A DNA stretch of 64,000 nucleotides from CAWUFC02 sp963921335 (GCA_963921335.3 CAWUFC020000001.1:1364001-1428000), one strand, 5' to 3'; positions 45,265 to 54,670 are shown, numbered from the stretch's first letter. Notes: a model not told the origin generated them from the sequence alone. Program-made: numbers and translations.

Positions 45265-46034
45265 TTCGCCTGTGTCGGCTGCAGTTTTCGGTGATCCGGC
45301 TGTGTCGCAAACTGGTTTTCAATCCAGGACCCGATGCGCACCCAGTGCTCACGTTCTCTTTCGGCCTGTGCATTACCGATGTCAGCAATACCAAGACCAG
45401 CGGCTGCCGCCCTGGTATAGAGCTGGCTGTCGCGCGTGTAGGTGACCCGGGGCAGGCCGAGTTCCCTGAGGAAGTTGTTGAGCTCGCCAAACATCACCGT
45501 GTTTTTGCGCACCCGGTTGGCGATCACAAGGATTTTTTTGTTGTTCTCCCGAAGGCATGCCGTGATCTGTATATCGTGGATGAATTTCTCCGCGGAATGA
45601 ATATCAATCGGGGAGGGCAGAATGGGAACCACGATAAGATCGGCGTCGCGGATGTGATTATACAAATGGGTGCCATTGAGCCCGGCGGGCGTATCCACCA
45701 CCACGCGTTGGATATCCCGTGGTAGCCGATTGTGGAAATTTCGGGTTTCATGGGCGCCGGGCTGGGTGTGGGCAGCAATCCCCGCGATCTTGCGTGCATC
45801 TTCCGAACGCAATTGCAGCCAATAGCTGCTTGAGCCCTGGGGATCGTAGTCCGCCAGTGCGGTATTTCTGCCCGAGTTGGCAAAATAGGCTGCCAAATTG
45901 GTCGCCAGCGTGGTTTTGCCGCAACCGCCCTTGGCATTGGCCACCAGAATGGTGCGTGGCAGTTCACGCTGTATGACCCTGAGTGGGCCGGCTCCGCGAT
46001 TTTCTGGATCGACTCGCGGTGGTTGCTGGTGCAT
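45246..46034 (-). CDS. Orphan ParA/MinD-family ATPase
   Basis: The 262-residue protein has the deviant Walker A VANAKGGCGKTTLATNLA (near residues 31-48), DYDPQGSSSYWL, and VVVDTPAG, all typical of ParA. The N-terminal 25 residues and the C-terminal 30 (rich in Gln, Ser and Arg) are not part of the fold. No ParB or parS-like gene is next to it, so it is unlikely to be the chromosome-partition ParA. Such orphan ParAs often position protein complexes. I start at the ATG at 46034; nine more codons upstream are open. Confidence 0.87.
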   Translation of the reverse strand: MHQQPPRVDPENRGAGPLRVIQRELPRTILVANAKGGCGKTTLATNLAAYFANSGRNTALADYDPQGSSSYWLQLRSEDARKIAGIAAHTQPGAHETRNFHNRLPRDIQRVVVDTPAGLNGTHLYNHIRDADLIVVPILPSPIDIHSAEKFIHDIQITACLRENNKKILVIANRVRKNTVMFGELNNFLRELGLPRVTYTRDSQLYTRAAAAGLGIADIGNAQAEREREHWVRIGSWIENQFATQPDHRKLQPTQANQSSSS

Positions 46035-46105
46035 AGTGACTCTCGACCAAAACGATATCACCTACAATGTAGCACAGGCTGGCAAGTTTGCTGTCAGGCG
46101 GTGCT

Positions 46106-46624
46106 ATGGGGGTGCAAGTGAAACTGTTTATCAAGCTAGTGCTGATGTTGCTAATAGGAGCTATGTTCTCGCTCCTGTGGCTGCGCGGCCCAGATGGTAA
46201 GTCGATAATGGAGCTTGAGGACCTGGTGGGTGTTCCCTCTGACCTGGTTGACGCGCCCGCGCGTTTGATAGAGCAAATCAGCTCGGCTGCTGATTCAGCA
46301 CTGGGTAATGATTTGTTCCCGGAATCCCAAATGACACGTGAGCCGTCTTCAAGCGGCTTTTACCGCTGGCAGGATGATCGTGGTGTCTGGCACTTCTCAG
46401 ATACACCACCCGAGGGCCGAGTAGATCTGACGGCAGAAATCCTGCCCGAACTGACTAACTCGATTGAGGCGGTGGAGGTGGCCGAGGAGATGGATACTGG
46501 CCAGAGCCCGCCGGCTAATAGTAGTATGTCTCCGCCTGTCGCTTTGCCAGAAGGTGTCTCTAAGGAGGCCATCGAAGAGATGCTGCAGGATGCGCATGAG
46601 CGTCGCATGGGTGATCACCTGTAG
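46106..46624 (+). CDS. DUF4124-domain membrane-anchored protein
   Basis: The 172-residue protein has an N-terminal hydrophobic segment (LFIKLVLMLLIGAMFSLLWL) and then a short DUF4124 motif, GFYRWQDDRGVWHFSDTPPEG (residues near 89-109). The tail is acidic and Pro/Ser-rich. DUF4124 is common in periplasmic proteins of gammaproteobacteria, but its role is unknown. It is divergent from the ParA gene and 60 bp before the FKBP gene. Confidence 0.82.
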   Translation: MGVQVKLFIKLVLMLLIGAMFSLLWLRGPDGKSIMELEDLVGVPSDLVDAPARLIEQISSAADSALGNDLFPESQMTREPSSSGFYRWQDDRGVWHFSDTPPEGRVDLTAEILPELTNSIEAVEVAEEMDTGQSPPANSSMSPPVALPEGVSKEAIEEMLQDAHERRMGDHL

Positions 46625-46684
46625 CTTCCCAGCCTCAGCTGATTGCTCTTGCGCTTTTCCCACCGTTTTAGACTGGAACACGTT

Positions 46685-47407
46685 ATGACTATCAATATGA
46701 AGATCGCGTCGACACTCCTGGCGACGCTGGGCCTTTTTGCCTGTGGCCAGGGTGAACAGGCAGCGGCACCTGCTGAACCCGCTGAGGTGCAATTGGAAAC
46801 GACCGAGCAGCGCATCAGCTATGGCATTGCTTTTGGGCTTGGCAAACGCCTGGGAGGCGATGGCATTCCTGTGGATGTGGCAGCTTTCAGTGCCGGCATC
46901 GCCGATGGTTTCAATGGAGACCCTGCGCGTTTGTCCGAGCAGGAGATCAGCCAGGAACTGCAAGCATTCCAGCAGCAGCAAAACGCCGTGCGCGAGGAGC
47001 AGGCCAGTGCTGAAGCCACAGCCAATCAGGCTGCGGGTGAGGCCTTTCTTGCCGCAAATGCAGAGCGTGAAGGTGTTGTGGTTTTGGAGTCCGGACTCCA
47101 GTATCTGGTGCTGGAGAGCGGCTCAGGTGAACTCCCTGGGCCGACAGACATGGTAGAGGTCCACTACCGCGGTACCCTGATTGACGGGACTGAATTTGAC
47201 AGTTCTTACAGTCGTGGCCAGACCGTCACATTCGGTGTGAACCAGGTGATCGCAGGCTGGACTGAAGCGCTGCAGTTAATGCCGGTGGGCTCCAAGTGGC
47301 AGCTCTTTATCCCTTCCAACCTGGCCTACGGTGCGGGCGGTACCGGACCTATTGGACCCAATTCAACCCTGCTGTTTGATGTAGAGCTGATCGCTATTAA
47401 CCCCTGA
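46685..47407 (+). CDS. FKBP-type peptidyl-prolyl isomerase lipoprotein (FkpA/Mip-like)
   Basis: The 240-residue protein has a lipobox (LGLFAC, lipidated Cys20), so it should be a lipoprotein of the inner or outer membrane facing the periplasm. An FKBP_N helical domain (ISYGIAFGLGKRLGGDG to about residue 130) precedes the FKBP domain (VEVHYRGTLIDGTEFDSSY, WTEALQLMPVGSKW, PSNLAYG). It should act as a folding chaperone and prolyl isomerase in the periplasm. The ATG at 46685 is the first with a sensible signal peptide. It ends 9 bp before the opposing rsd stop. Confidence 0.93.
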   Translation: MTINMKIASTLLATLGLFACGQGEQAAAPAEPAEVQLETTEQRISYGIAFGLGKRLGGDGIPVDVAAFSAGIADGFNGDPARLSEQEISQELQAFQQQQNAVREEQASAEATANQAAGEAFLAANAEREGVVVLESGLQYLVLESGSGELPGPTDMVEVHYRGTLIDGTEFDSSYSRGQTVTFGVNQVIAGWTEALQLMPVGSKWQLFIPSNLAYGAGGTGPIGPNSTLLFDVELIAINP

Positions 47408-47416
47408 TCAGCCTGC

Positions 47417-47887
47417 TCACGACTGGCTGAGCAGCACCGCGTGGGCCTTGTGCAGGCCCACAATCAGCTGGTCCTCCAGTTCAAATCGCCTTTCCAGAAT
47501 CTCTCCCAACAGGGACAGATCGGATTGATAATCGGCTTCGGCGTTGCCGCTGGGGTACTTTTCGTCGAAGCCCAGGATTACCTCAGTGGTGTCGCCGATT
47601 TGGGCGATCAGGGAAGAGGCTAATTTATCACTGCCATCGGCGAAGGCTTCCGCCTCGAGAATCAGCTCATAGAACACTTCAAAGTGCCCTGCTGAGACAT
47701 AGTCCACCAGAATCTCACAGAGCTGCTGCAGGCGCGGTTCCAGGTCGCCGGGTTGGCTGGTTAATTCAAAGGCGCCGGCAATGCCAGCATAGGACACCAG
47801 CATATCGCGTCGTTCTTTAAGCCAGCCTTGCAGCAGCTTTTCCACCGCGTTCCAGCGTTCCCTGGCGTTGCCGTAGTCATCCAGCAT
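47417..47887 (-). CDS. rsd: Rsd/AlgQ-family anti-sigma-70 factor
   Basis: The 156-residue all-helical protein resembles Rsd and P. aeruginosa AlgQ: NARERWNAVEKLLQGWLKERRDMLVSY, then LCEILVDYVSAGHFEVFYELI (AlgQ has FCEVLVDYLSAGHFE). Rsd binds domain 4 of the main sigma factor and lowers its activity when growth stops. Its 3' end faces the FKBP gene. It lies 75 bp downstream of acpH on the same strand, and no promoter is evident in the gap. Confidence 0.88.
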   Translation of the reverse strand: MLDDYGNARERWNAVEKLLQGWLKERRDMLVSYAGIAGAFELTSQPGDLEPRLQQLCEILVDYVSAGHFEVFYELILEAEAFADGSDKLASSLIAQIGDTTEVILGFDEKYPSGNAEADYQSDLSLLGEILERRFELEDQLIVGLHKAHAVLLSQS

Positions 47888-47962
47888 GTTTTGCGTGCTC
47901 CGTCTCCGAAATCTTCGGCTCTGGCGTCCAGAGTATCAAATACCCACAGTTCAAGTCCTGTG

Positions 47963-48550
47963 TTACTGCGCGGTCGATGACGTTTCGTATTCTCGGGCGA
48001 ACTGCTGTAGCTGGGGATAAAACTCGAGGAATGCTGCCTCCAGCTGCGGATGCAGCGGATCCAGGCTGGTACCGATGTTGTCAAAAGGGTTGCCGCGACG
48101 GAAACGGTTGCCAATCCTGCGTGCGCTGCCGGCTACAGCCCGAAAATCATGGTAGGCCTGCAATAGATCATGCTGCCGTATCCTATCGGCCATGCGCCGG
48201 GCGTCAGGCGACAAGCTTTCCGCATCACGTGCCAGCAGCTGATAAATCGTCTCGCTGAACTGGGTCAGGCTGTGCTGGTGATAGCGGTCCCAGTGGCGGC
48301 TGAGCAGGTGGTCGAAGGCCAGATCGATGAGTATGCCCGCATAGCGCCGTAACTTCCCCGGGAACGCCTGTTTTAGTGCGCTGACCTGGGGATGTGAGTC
48401 GGTATAGGCATCAATGGCCCGGTGCAGTTGAATACCTCGTGCAAGCCTGGTGTCGGTTTGAATGGGGCCCTTGAAAAAATCCCCCTCAAGCGCCCCCAGT
48501 AACATGTCATCTTCGGGCCAGGCCAGGTGGAAGTGGGCGAGATGATTCAA
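47963..48550 (-). CDS. acpH: Acyl carrier protein phosphodiesterase
   Basis: The 195-residue protein begins MNHLAHFHLAW and has GALEGDFFKGP and LARGIQLHRAIDAYTDSHP, the His/Asp metal-site pattern of AcpH (E. coli begins MNFLAHLHLA). It removes the phosphopantetheine group from acyl carrier protein. It lies 3 bp downstream of gshA on the same strand, so they share a transcript. Confidence 0.9.
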   Translation of the reverse strand: MNHLAHFHLAWPEDDMLLGALEGDFFKGPIQTDTRLARGIQLHRAIDAYTDSHPQVSALKQAFPGKLRRYAGILIDLAFDHLLSRHWDRYHQHSLTQFSETIYQLLARDAESLSPDARRMADRIRQHDLLQAYHDFRAVAGSARRIGNRFRRGNPFDNIGTSLDPLHPQLEAAFLEFYPQLQQFAREYETSSTAQ

Positions 48551-48553
48551 TTG

Positions 48554-50143
48554 TTAGTGTTCGAGCGCGTCATACTGCTGGTAGTAGTTAGCCAGATAGT
48601 TTTCAAAACTGGCACTGTCCGCAGACTCCATGTCCAACTGCCGCTGCAGTGAGGCGCTGGAGGCGTCATTGAAGTGTCTGGCGCGTGCCTCTGTCAGTGG
48701 CTGCTGGCGAAATTGGTTCGCCCATTGTTCGCTGTAATTCATAGCGAGACGGAAGAAGGGGACCTGTTGCTCCTTCATCTCGCGCAATACTCGCGCTGAG
48801 GGCGTCAGCTCCGGGTATGACAGTTTGTCGCGCTGATTGTGAAGAGCTTGCTGGTACAGATTGCCGCCCTGATGTTGATCCAGCAGCTCGGCAACCGCGG
48901 TCATCTGGTCCAACAATTCTGTGCCGTACTGTTCCAGGGATTGTGACTGGGAGCCTCTCTGCAGCTGTAAGTTCGGGTCGCGGCCGCGATTGACGACAGC
49001 CGCGTGGTTGTCGGCCATGCGACGCTGCTCCGCCTCATCACAGGGAGGGCTCTGCTCCATCAGGCAATACAGCAAAAAGCTGTCCATTACCCGAATCTGC
49101 TCAGCGTCTATACCCAGCGGTAAAAAGGGGTTCACATCCACGCAGCGCACTTCAATGTACTCGATGCCTCGCTCCTTTAATGCTCCCAGGGGAATTTCTC
49201 CGGAGCGGGTCACCCGCTTGGGTCGGATCTGGCTGTAGAACTCATTTTCGATTTGCAGCAGGCTGGTGTTCAGTTGGCGTTCGTGATTGTCGCCAACGCC
49301 GATAGCTTCATAATCAGCATGCGGCTGGGTAATGGCTTTATGCAGAGTGCTGATATAGCTGGATAACTGGTTGTAACAGACATTCAGTTCTTTCTGCGCA
49401 TTACTCTGGTAACCGAGGTCGCCCATTCGCAAAGAGGTGGCATAGGGCAGGTGCAGGCTGCGCGACTCTTCGTCAAAGGGCTCCAGCCCATGATTCGGAT
49501 TGTCTCGCACAAAGCTTTTACAAACTGCAGGGGAAGCACCAAACAGATAGATCAGCAGCCAGGAGTGGCGCTGAAAGTTGCGGATTAGACCCAGGTAACG
49601 ATCGGTGATGTAGTCCTGTTCGGGGCGGGTGTCCCCGTCCAATGCCTGGGCCATCTGCCAGTAGCCTGCCGGCATGGAAAAGTTAAAGTGAATGCCGGCG
49701 ATCGTCTGCATCAGGCGCCCGTAGCGATGACCCAGACCGTATCGATAGACCTTCTTCATGCGCCCGACGTTCGAGTTGCCGTAGTCTGCCACCGGAATAT
49801 TGGCATCACCGGCGAGCACACAGGGCATGCTGGCACCCCATAGCAGCTCATCGCCCAGGCCTGCATAGGTAAAGCGATGAATCTCCTCCAGTTGCGTCAG
49901 CGCATCGTCGATGTCGACACTGACCGGAGTGATGAATTCCAGCAGGGCCTCAGAATAGTCCGTGGTGATGTAATCATGGCTCAGCGCTGAACCAAGGGCA
50001 TCAGGATGCGGTGTTTGAGCCAGCTTGCCGTCCGGGCTGATCCGCAGGCTCTCTTTTTCCAGCCCGCGCTGTATGCCGCAAAGCAGGCCCTGGTTCTCGC
50101 GACTGCCCAGGGTAGTCAGTTGCTCAGTCAGACTGATGCTCAT
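48554..50143 (-). CDS. gshA: Glutamate--cysteine ligase
   Basis: GshA makes gamma-glutamylcysteine, the first step to glutathione. The 529-residue protein matches the proteobacterial class: RGLEKESLRI near residue 27, HDYITTDYSEALLEFITP, NSNVGRMKKVYRYGLGHRYG, HFNFSMP and GIEYIEVRCVDVNPF. Length is normal (E. coli 518). It lies 10 bp after the APH-type kinase gene and before acpH, so the three are probably one operon. Confidence 0.97.
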   Translation of the reverse strand: MSISLTEQLTTLGSRENQGLLCGIQRGLEKESLRISPDGKLAQTPHPDALGSALSHDYITTDYSEALLEFITPVSVDIDDALTQLEEIHRFTYAGLGDELLWGASMPCVLAGDANIPVADYGNSNVGRMKKVYRYGLGHRYGRLMQTIAGIHFNFSMPAGYWQMAQALDGDTRPEQDYITDRYLGLIRNFQRHSWLLIYLFGASPAVCKSFVRDNPNHGLEPFDEESRSLHLPYATSLRMGDLGYQSNAQKELNVCYNQLSSYISTLHKAITQPHADYEAIGVGDNHERQLNTSLLQIENEFYSQIRPKRVTRSGEIPLGALKERGIEYIEVRCVDVNPFLPLGIDAEQIRVMDSFLLYCLMEQSPPCDEAEQRRMADNHAAVVNRGRDPNLQLQRGSQSQSLEQYGTELLDQMTAVAELLDQHQGGNLYQQALHNQRDKLSYPELTPSARVLREMKEQQVPFFRLAMNYSEQWANQFRQQPLTEARARHFNDASSASLQRQLDMESADSASFENYLANYYQQYDALEH

Positions 50144-50153
50144 ACGCTGCCCT

Positions 50154-51221
50154 TTAGCCCAGATCTTCGAGGGTACGTTCCAGCAACTTGACCGCGAAGT
50201 TGCCTTGAATTTCTGACTCCTGATCCTGGGCCAGCATAATGCGTGACAGAATCAGACCATAACGCGTGCCCGCGAAAATCCTGTAATAGTCGAAATCCTC
50301 CACCGAGTAACCGGTGGCCGCTTGCCAGCGATCGCGAGTGTCCTCGTAGCCGGGTAGACCCTCCAGTCTCGGCATGCCGAGCCCGTCGGCGAAGGTGGAG
50401 TCCAGATAACAGTACCAGGCCAGGTCCTGAACCGGGTTGCCAAGTACTGCCATTTCCCAGTCCAGCATGGCGGCGACCTGGGTGCAGTCCTGGGTAAAAA
50501 TCAGGTTGCCGAGCCGTGAATCACCCCAGCACAGCCGGGTGATTTCGTCGGCGGGCTGATTGGCTTCCAGCCAGTCCAGTGCCTGTTCGCAAATAATGTG
50601 TTGCCGGCCTTCCATGCCCCAATCGTGATAATTGCGCCAGTACTGCAGTTGTTTTTGCAGGGGCGTACCTGACAGGGCGGGGTCGTCGACGAATTCCAGC
50701 CCAAGCGCCTGGTAGTCGAGCTGATGAAAGAGTGCCATGGTATCGACACCGGCATTCCACAGGCTTTCCCGTTGCTCAAGCGTGGTCTCATGCATCATCC
50801 AGCCGTCCATATTGTAGGGCGGCATATCGGTCGGAATGCGCCCCTCGGTCTTGCGCATGATGTAGAAGGGGACACCCAGAACGGCGGGGTCCATTTCCAG
50901 GCCGCGCATGTCGGGGGAGGGAATATCGGTTTCGCTGAGGATCTCCATAATGCGGTATTGCAGGCTGAGATCGTAGGCTGGAAAGACAGGCCGATCGATT
51001 TCAGGGACCAGGCGCCCGACACAGGGCTCGCTGTGAGTGCTGCCATCTTCCTGCCAGCTGATGTCGAACAACAGCGTCACATTGGACATGCCCGTTCCTT
51101 CGGGGATATTTAGATCCGATACGGTCACTTCCTGGCCCCGGCGCTCGCTAAACCAGGCGGCCAGCTTGCGGCGAGTGCCGTCCAGGTCTTCAACAAGCGG
51201 TGTGGGTCTCTCCTCTTGCAT
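50154..51221 (-). CDS. Aminoglycoside-phosphotransferase-fold kinase (ACAD10/11-like)
   Basis: The 355-residue protein has the APH fold as found in ACAD10/11-type kinases. CWGDSRLGNLIF near residue 225 holds the catalytic Asp with Trp in place of the usual His, and AMLDWEMAVLGNPVQDLAW near 245 gives the metal-binding DWE. N-terminal TGMSNVTLLFDI is a glycine loop. In animals relatives phosphorylate 4-hydroxy-acids for beta-oxidation; in bacteria the substrate is unknown, and many genes lie near acyl-CoA metabolism. Real antibiotic resistance is unlikely. It precedes gshA by 10 bp. Confidence 0.85.
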   Translation of the reverse strand: MQEERPTPLVEDLDGTRRKLAAWFSERRGQEVTVSDLNIPEGTGMSNVTLLFDISWQEDGSTHSEPCVGRLVPEIDRPVFPAYDLSLQYRIMEILSETDIPSPDMRGLEMDPAVLGVPFYIMRKTEGRIPTDMPPYNMDGWMMHETTLEQRESLWNAGVDTMALFHQLDYQALGLEFVDDPALSGTPLQKQLQYWRNYHDWGMEGRQHIICEQALDWLEANQPADEITRLCWGDSRLGNLIFTQDCTQVAAMLDWEMAVLGNPVQDLAWYCYLDSTFADGLGMPRLEGLPGYEDTRDRWQAATGYSVEDFDYYRIFAGTRYGLILSRIMLAQDQESEIQGNFAVKLLERTLEDLG

Positions 51222-51383
51222 CGAGCAGTTCCTGTCAGTTCTTTAAGCGGGCGTAGAGTATGCAAAACATGATCGGGGAATGAAAGCTCTGGACAACGCT
51301 GATTCCGGGACTGGCGCTTGCGGGGGAACAGGAAGCTGCTAAAGTGGGGGCTTAATAACAAGCGTATCTATAGGGAAGTGCCC

Positions 51384-51818
51384 ATGCTCACTGTGTTGTC
51401 CCGGTTATTGGCAATGTCTTGCCTGGTGTTCGCAGGTGGCCTGGTGGCCCAGGATTTGCCACGCTCACCCACCCCAGAGGGTGCTGAAGTGTATTTTATT
51501 TCACCTGCCAACGGGGCGCTGGTTAGCAGCCCGGTGACGGTGCGGTTCGGCCTGCGCAATATGGGTGTCGCTCCCGCCGGCGCTGATTTTCCTGCCAGCG
51601 GCCACCATCACCTGTTGATCAATCTCGATGAAGAGCTGGATTTCAGCAAGCCACTGCCTGCCACAGATCAGGTCAAACACTTTGGCAAAGGGCAGACCGA
51701 AACCACTCTGACGCTTGAGCCCGGCACTCACACACTGCAACTGCTGATGGGAAATTACCTGCACATTCCACATGAGCAGCCGGTTATATCTGAGAAAATT
51801 ACCATCACGGTTCGCTAA
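51384..51818 (+). CDS. Secreted DUF4399-domain protein
   Basis: The 144-residue protein has a signal peptide (RLLAMSCLVFAGGLVA) and DUF4399 features: VYFISPANGALVSSPVTVRFGL, SGHHHLLIN, FGKGQTETTLTLEPGTHTLQLLMGNYLHIPH (only part needs comparing). The conserved histidines suggest metal or ligand binding in the periplasm, but the role is unknown. TAGGGA precedes the ATG at 51384. It is followed 24 bp later by the pilU-like gene on the same strand. Confidence 0.85.
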   Translation: MLTVLSRLLAMSCLVFAGGLVAQDLPRSPTPEGAEVYFISPANGALVSSPVTVRFGLRNMGVAPAGADFPASGHHHLLINLDEELDFSKPLPATDQVKHFGKGQTETTLTLEPGTHTLQLLMGNYLHIPHEQPVISEKITITVR

Positions 51819-51842
51819 ACGAAGCCGCACACGGGGGTAGAC

Positions 51843-52966
51843 ATGAGAATCGCGGAATGGCTTGAGATCCTTGCCAAAAAAGATGGCTCCGACCTTTACC
51901 TTGCGACTGGAGCGCCGCCCTGTGCCAAATTCCAGGGCCAACTCAAACCGGTAGGGCCCGATATCCTTGGCCCGGGCGAAATCAAGGAGATCGCCTACGA
52001 GGTGATGGACGAAACCCAGCAGAAGGAGTTTGAGCAAGAATTGGAAATGAACCTGGCGATTGGTTTGCCGGGTATTGGTCGTTTCCGCATCAACATATTT
52101 TTGCAGCGTAATGAAGTGGGGATTGTTGCTCGTAATATTGTCACCACGATTCCAAACTGGCAGGACCTCAACTTGCCCAAGGTACTGTTGGATGTGGTGA
52201 TGTCCAAGCGTGGATTGATCCTGTTTGTCGGGGGGCCGGCTCGGGTAAATCAACCTCACTGGCGGCGTTGATCGACTACCGCAACAGCAATAGCGGCGGC
52301 TATATAATTACCATCGAAGACCCTGTGGAGTACGTCCACAAGCACAAAAAGTGTATTGTTAATCAGCGTGAAGTCGGTGTGGATACCCGCAGCTGGCATG
52401 CAGCGCTCAAGAACACGCTGCGTCAGGCGCCGGACGTCATCCTGATCGGTGAGATTCGGGATCGCGAGACCATGGAGCACGCGCTGGCCTTCGCCGAGAC
52501 TGGCCACCTTGCGATTTCAACCCTGCACGCCAATAACGCCAACCAGGCGCTGGACCGCATTATTAACTTTTTCCCTGAAGAGCGGCGCCCGCAGCTGCTC
52601 ATGGATATCTCATCCAACATCAGGGGTTTTATTTCCCAGCGACTGATTCCCACCGTAGACGGTAAGCGCTGCGCAGCCATTGAGATCATGCTGGGTACCC
52701 CGACGATTTCAGAACTCATCCTGAAGGGTGAGTTGGAAGGCATTAAGGAAATCATGCAGAAGTCCACCCAGCTGGGTATGCAGACCTTTGACCAGGCTCT
52801 CTTTAATCTCTACCAGGAAGGCAAGATCAGCGAGGAAGAAGCGCTGAAAAATGCCGATTCGCAGAATACGGTGCGCCTGATGATCAAGTTTGCTGACGAC
52901 TACGACCCCGAGAAAGATGAGGGGGCCATGGGGCTGAGCCTCGAGGAAATCGAGGAAGAAGCCTAG
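51843..52966 (+). pseudogene. pilU: PilU-like type IV pilus retraction ATPase, frameshifted
   Basis: Together the two frames give a PilT/PilU-type ATPase of about 374 residues. The first (51843-52271) begins MRIAEWLEILAKKDGSDLYLATGAPP and runs to LILFVGG, then breaks. The second continues after the lesion with GSGKSTSLAALIDYRN, ITIEDPVEYVH and GEIRDRETMEHALAFAETGH, then TLHANNANQAL. One base is missing after the GGGGGG at 52230-52235, inside the Walker A loop, so no working ATPase can be made unless this is a sequencing error or is recoded. The end is acidic (EEIEEEA). No pilT is beside it. Confidence 0.85.
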
Positions 52967-52972
52967 ACCTGT

Positions 52973-53182
52973 TCAGGCGCCGTAGAGCTTTTGGTAAATC
53001 ATATAAATCAGGGCGCCCCACAACGCAGCCAGTAGTACCAGGCGTCCCTTGCGGGTTTCCACGACCTCCTGACTAGTCTGTGGCCGGGCATTCAGAAACC
53101 TGGGTGAGCCGCAGGCAGGGCAGTGTCCGTCAGCGCCGCGCTCTTTGCCCTTGAGTCCGCAATCCCTGCAGAGATAAGCCAT
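52973..53182 (-). CDS. Small zinc-ribbon membrane protein
   Basis: The 69-residue protein begins MAYLCRDCGLKGKERGADGHCPACG, giving two CxxC pairs (C5, C8, C21, C24) for one zinc. A single membrane span near the C-terminus follows (LVLLAALWGALIYMIY). The frame is open upstream within the VWA gene, but the ATG at 53182 sits 4 bp after the VWA stop and homology is clean from there. It is probably translated with the VWA gene. The function is unknown; the C-terminal anchor would keep the ribbon on the cytoplasmic face. Confidence 0.75.
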   Translation of the reverse strand: MAYLCRDCGLKGKERGADGHCPACGSPRFLNARPQTSQEVVETRKGRLVLLAALWGALIYMIYQKLYGA

Positions 53183-53186
53183 GGTC

Positions 53187-54629
53187 TCAGTTGTTGTTCC
53201 GCAGCAACTGGTCGACGATGCGTTCCAGCTGCTGCAGGCTGTTGCACTCTGCCGCGTAGTGGCAGCAGCTGAGATAGCGGCCCATTTCCGAGTCGCCACT
53301 GCCCCAAAGTTTGCGTGACTCCGGGTTCAGCCAAATGACTTTGCCGGCGCGCTGGTAAATGCTCTGCATCACCTCGAGCTTTGGGTCGCCGTTATTGTTG
53401 CGGGCATCGCCGAGGATGATGACGGTGGTTCTTGAGTCGATGTCATCCATGGCGAGTTTTGCGAAATCCAGCAGGCTGTTGCCGTAGTCGGTTGCACCAC
53501 CGTAGCTGAAGTTAACCATCTCAATGGCTTTTTCGATGGGGTACTGATCAAACATGTCGCTCACCTCCCCGAGATGGCTGGAAAAAGCGAAGCTGCGCAC
53601 GCGGGGCAGTATGTCGTACAGGCTGTACAGGAACATCAGCAGAAACTTGGCATAGGCGGCCACTGAACCGCTGACATCGCACACCGCAAGAATCTGCGGG
53701 CGGTCTTTGCGAATCGATTTCCAGTACAGGTTGAACATGATGCCGTCCTGGGGAATACCGCGGCGCATGGTCTTGGTCATATTAAGCTGGCCGCGCTTGT
53801 AGATGCGCCGTCGCCGCGAGTGTCGGGCGGCCAGCTTCTTGGCCATCTTGCGCACCAGTTCATGCACTTTGTGCAGGTAGTGGTGCTCAATATTGTTGAG
53901 CTTGGTTTTGGACAGGATATCGTCCATGAACTGCTTGTTTTTGCCCTCTGCCTGCAGCAGGTATTCCCGTTCGACGTGGTCGCGGACCAGTTCGCGCAAT
54001 CTGTCCCTGTAGGTCTGCAGCTCAAGCAGGGCAGGGCTGTGGCGCTGCTCGAGATCAACCACAGCACTGCGTATATGCTCTTCCCCGAGCTCATCGAGAA
54101 TCTTGCGGGTGAACTGGCCTTTCTGGGTGAACATTTGTATCTGCGACAAGCCAGCGCGTTCTGCGGCCTGGGCAATCGACAGGGCCAGGTCGTTGCGATC
54201 GTCCGCCTGCAGCATGCGCATCAGCGGGGTATCCAACTGGGCCTGGAGATCGGGGTTCGCTTCCATCTCTCCGGCGAGATCCATAGCTGGGCCCTGGTCG
54301 GCTTGCACCTCTCCCTGCTCGCCAGCTTCTGGTGTGTCGTCAGCATCGACCGGATCTGAGGCGTCAGGCTGGTCTTCTCGATCCTGCTCCTCTGCCTGGT
54401 TGGCAGCGGAGGGCAGCTCGTACTCGAAGAAACGATCAAAGCACTGGACGAAAATGGCTTTCTCTTCCGGTGTCTTGGCCAGGGCCTGAGATAAGCCGTC
54501 TCGCAGAAGTTGGCGATCCTGGTAACCGAGCAGGTCAAACACCTGCATGGCGTCCAGGGTTTCCGCGGTTGAGATGCGCACCTCGTTGCTGCGCAGGACG
54601 TTGATGAAGCTGACCAGTTTTGATTGCAT
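53187..54629 (-). CDS. VWA-domain CoxE-like protein
   Basis: The 480-residue protein has an N-terminal helical region, an acidic linker (residues about 75-120), a helical middle and a C-terminal VWA domain with the MIDAS motif AVCDVSGSV near 327 and later TDYGNSLLDFA and LGDARNNNGDPK. The Arg-rich RHSRRRRIYKRG before it is typical. CoxE-like VWA proteins work with MoxR/CoxD-type AAA+ ATPases, often to load metals or mature enzymes. A MoxR gene is 2.4 kb upstream on the same strand, with a TonB-dependent receptor between them. The target enzyme is not evident. Confidence 0.85.
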   Translation of the reverse strand: MQSKLVSFINVLRSNEVRISTAETLDAMQVFDLLGYQDRQLLRDGLSQALAKTPEEKAIFVQCFDRFFEYELPSAANQAEEQDREDQPDASDPVDADDTPEAGEQGEVQADQGPAMDLAGEMEANPDLQAQLDTPLMRMLQADDRNDLALSIAQAAERAGLSQIQMFTQKGQFTRKILDELGEEHIRSAVVDLEQRHSPALLELQTYRDRLRELVRDHVEREYLLQAEGKNKQFMDDILSKTKLNNIEHHYLHKVHELVRKMAKKLAARHSRRRRIYKRGQLNMTKTMRRGIPQDGIMFNLYWKSIRKDRPQILAVCDVSGSVAAYAKFLLMFLYSLYDILPRVRSFAFSSHLGEVSDMFDQYPIEKAIEMVNFSYGGATDYGNSLLDFAKLAMDDIDSRTTVIILGDARNNNGDPKLEVMQSIYQRAGKVIWLNPESRKLWGSGDSEMGRYLSCCHYAAECNSLQQLERIVDQLLRNNN

Positions 54630-54646
54630 GCTTCATATTATAAAGA

Positions 54647-54670
54647 AAAGGGGCGCTACTGCGCCCCTTT
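54647..54670 (-). terminator. Intrinsic terminator of the TonB-dependent receptor gene
   Basis: AAAGGGGCGC (54647-54656) and GCGCCCCTTT (54661-54670) form a 10-bp stem with a 4-nt loop. On the minus strand the hairpin is followed by TCTTTATAATA, a weak U-rich tract. It lies between the receptor stop (54700) and the VWA start (54629), so the receptor can end its transcript here. Confidence 0.82.

Noticed and set aside
45246..46034. ParA as chromosome-partition protein or plasmid remnant
   Set aside because: No ParB, parS, replication or mobilisation gene nearby; the neighbours are normal chromosomal genes.
50154..51221. Aminoglycoside-resistance enzyme
   Set aside because: The fold is shared, but the motif is WGDSRLGN with ACAD10/11-like context, which points to a metabolic kinase.
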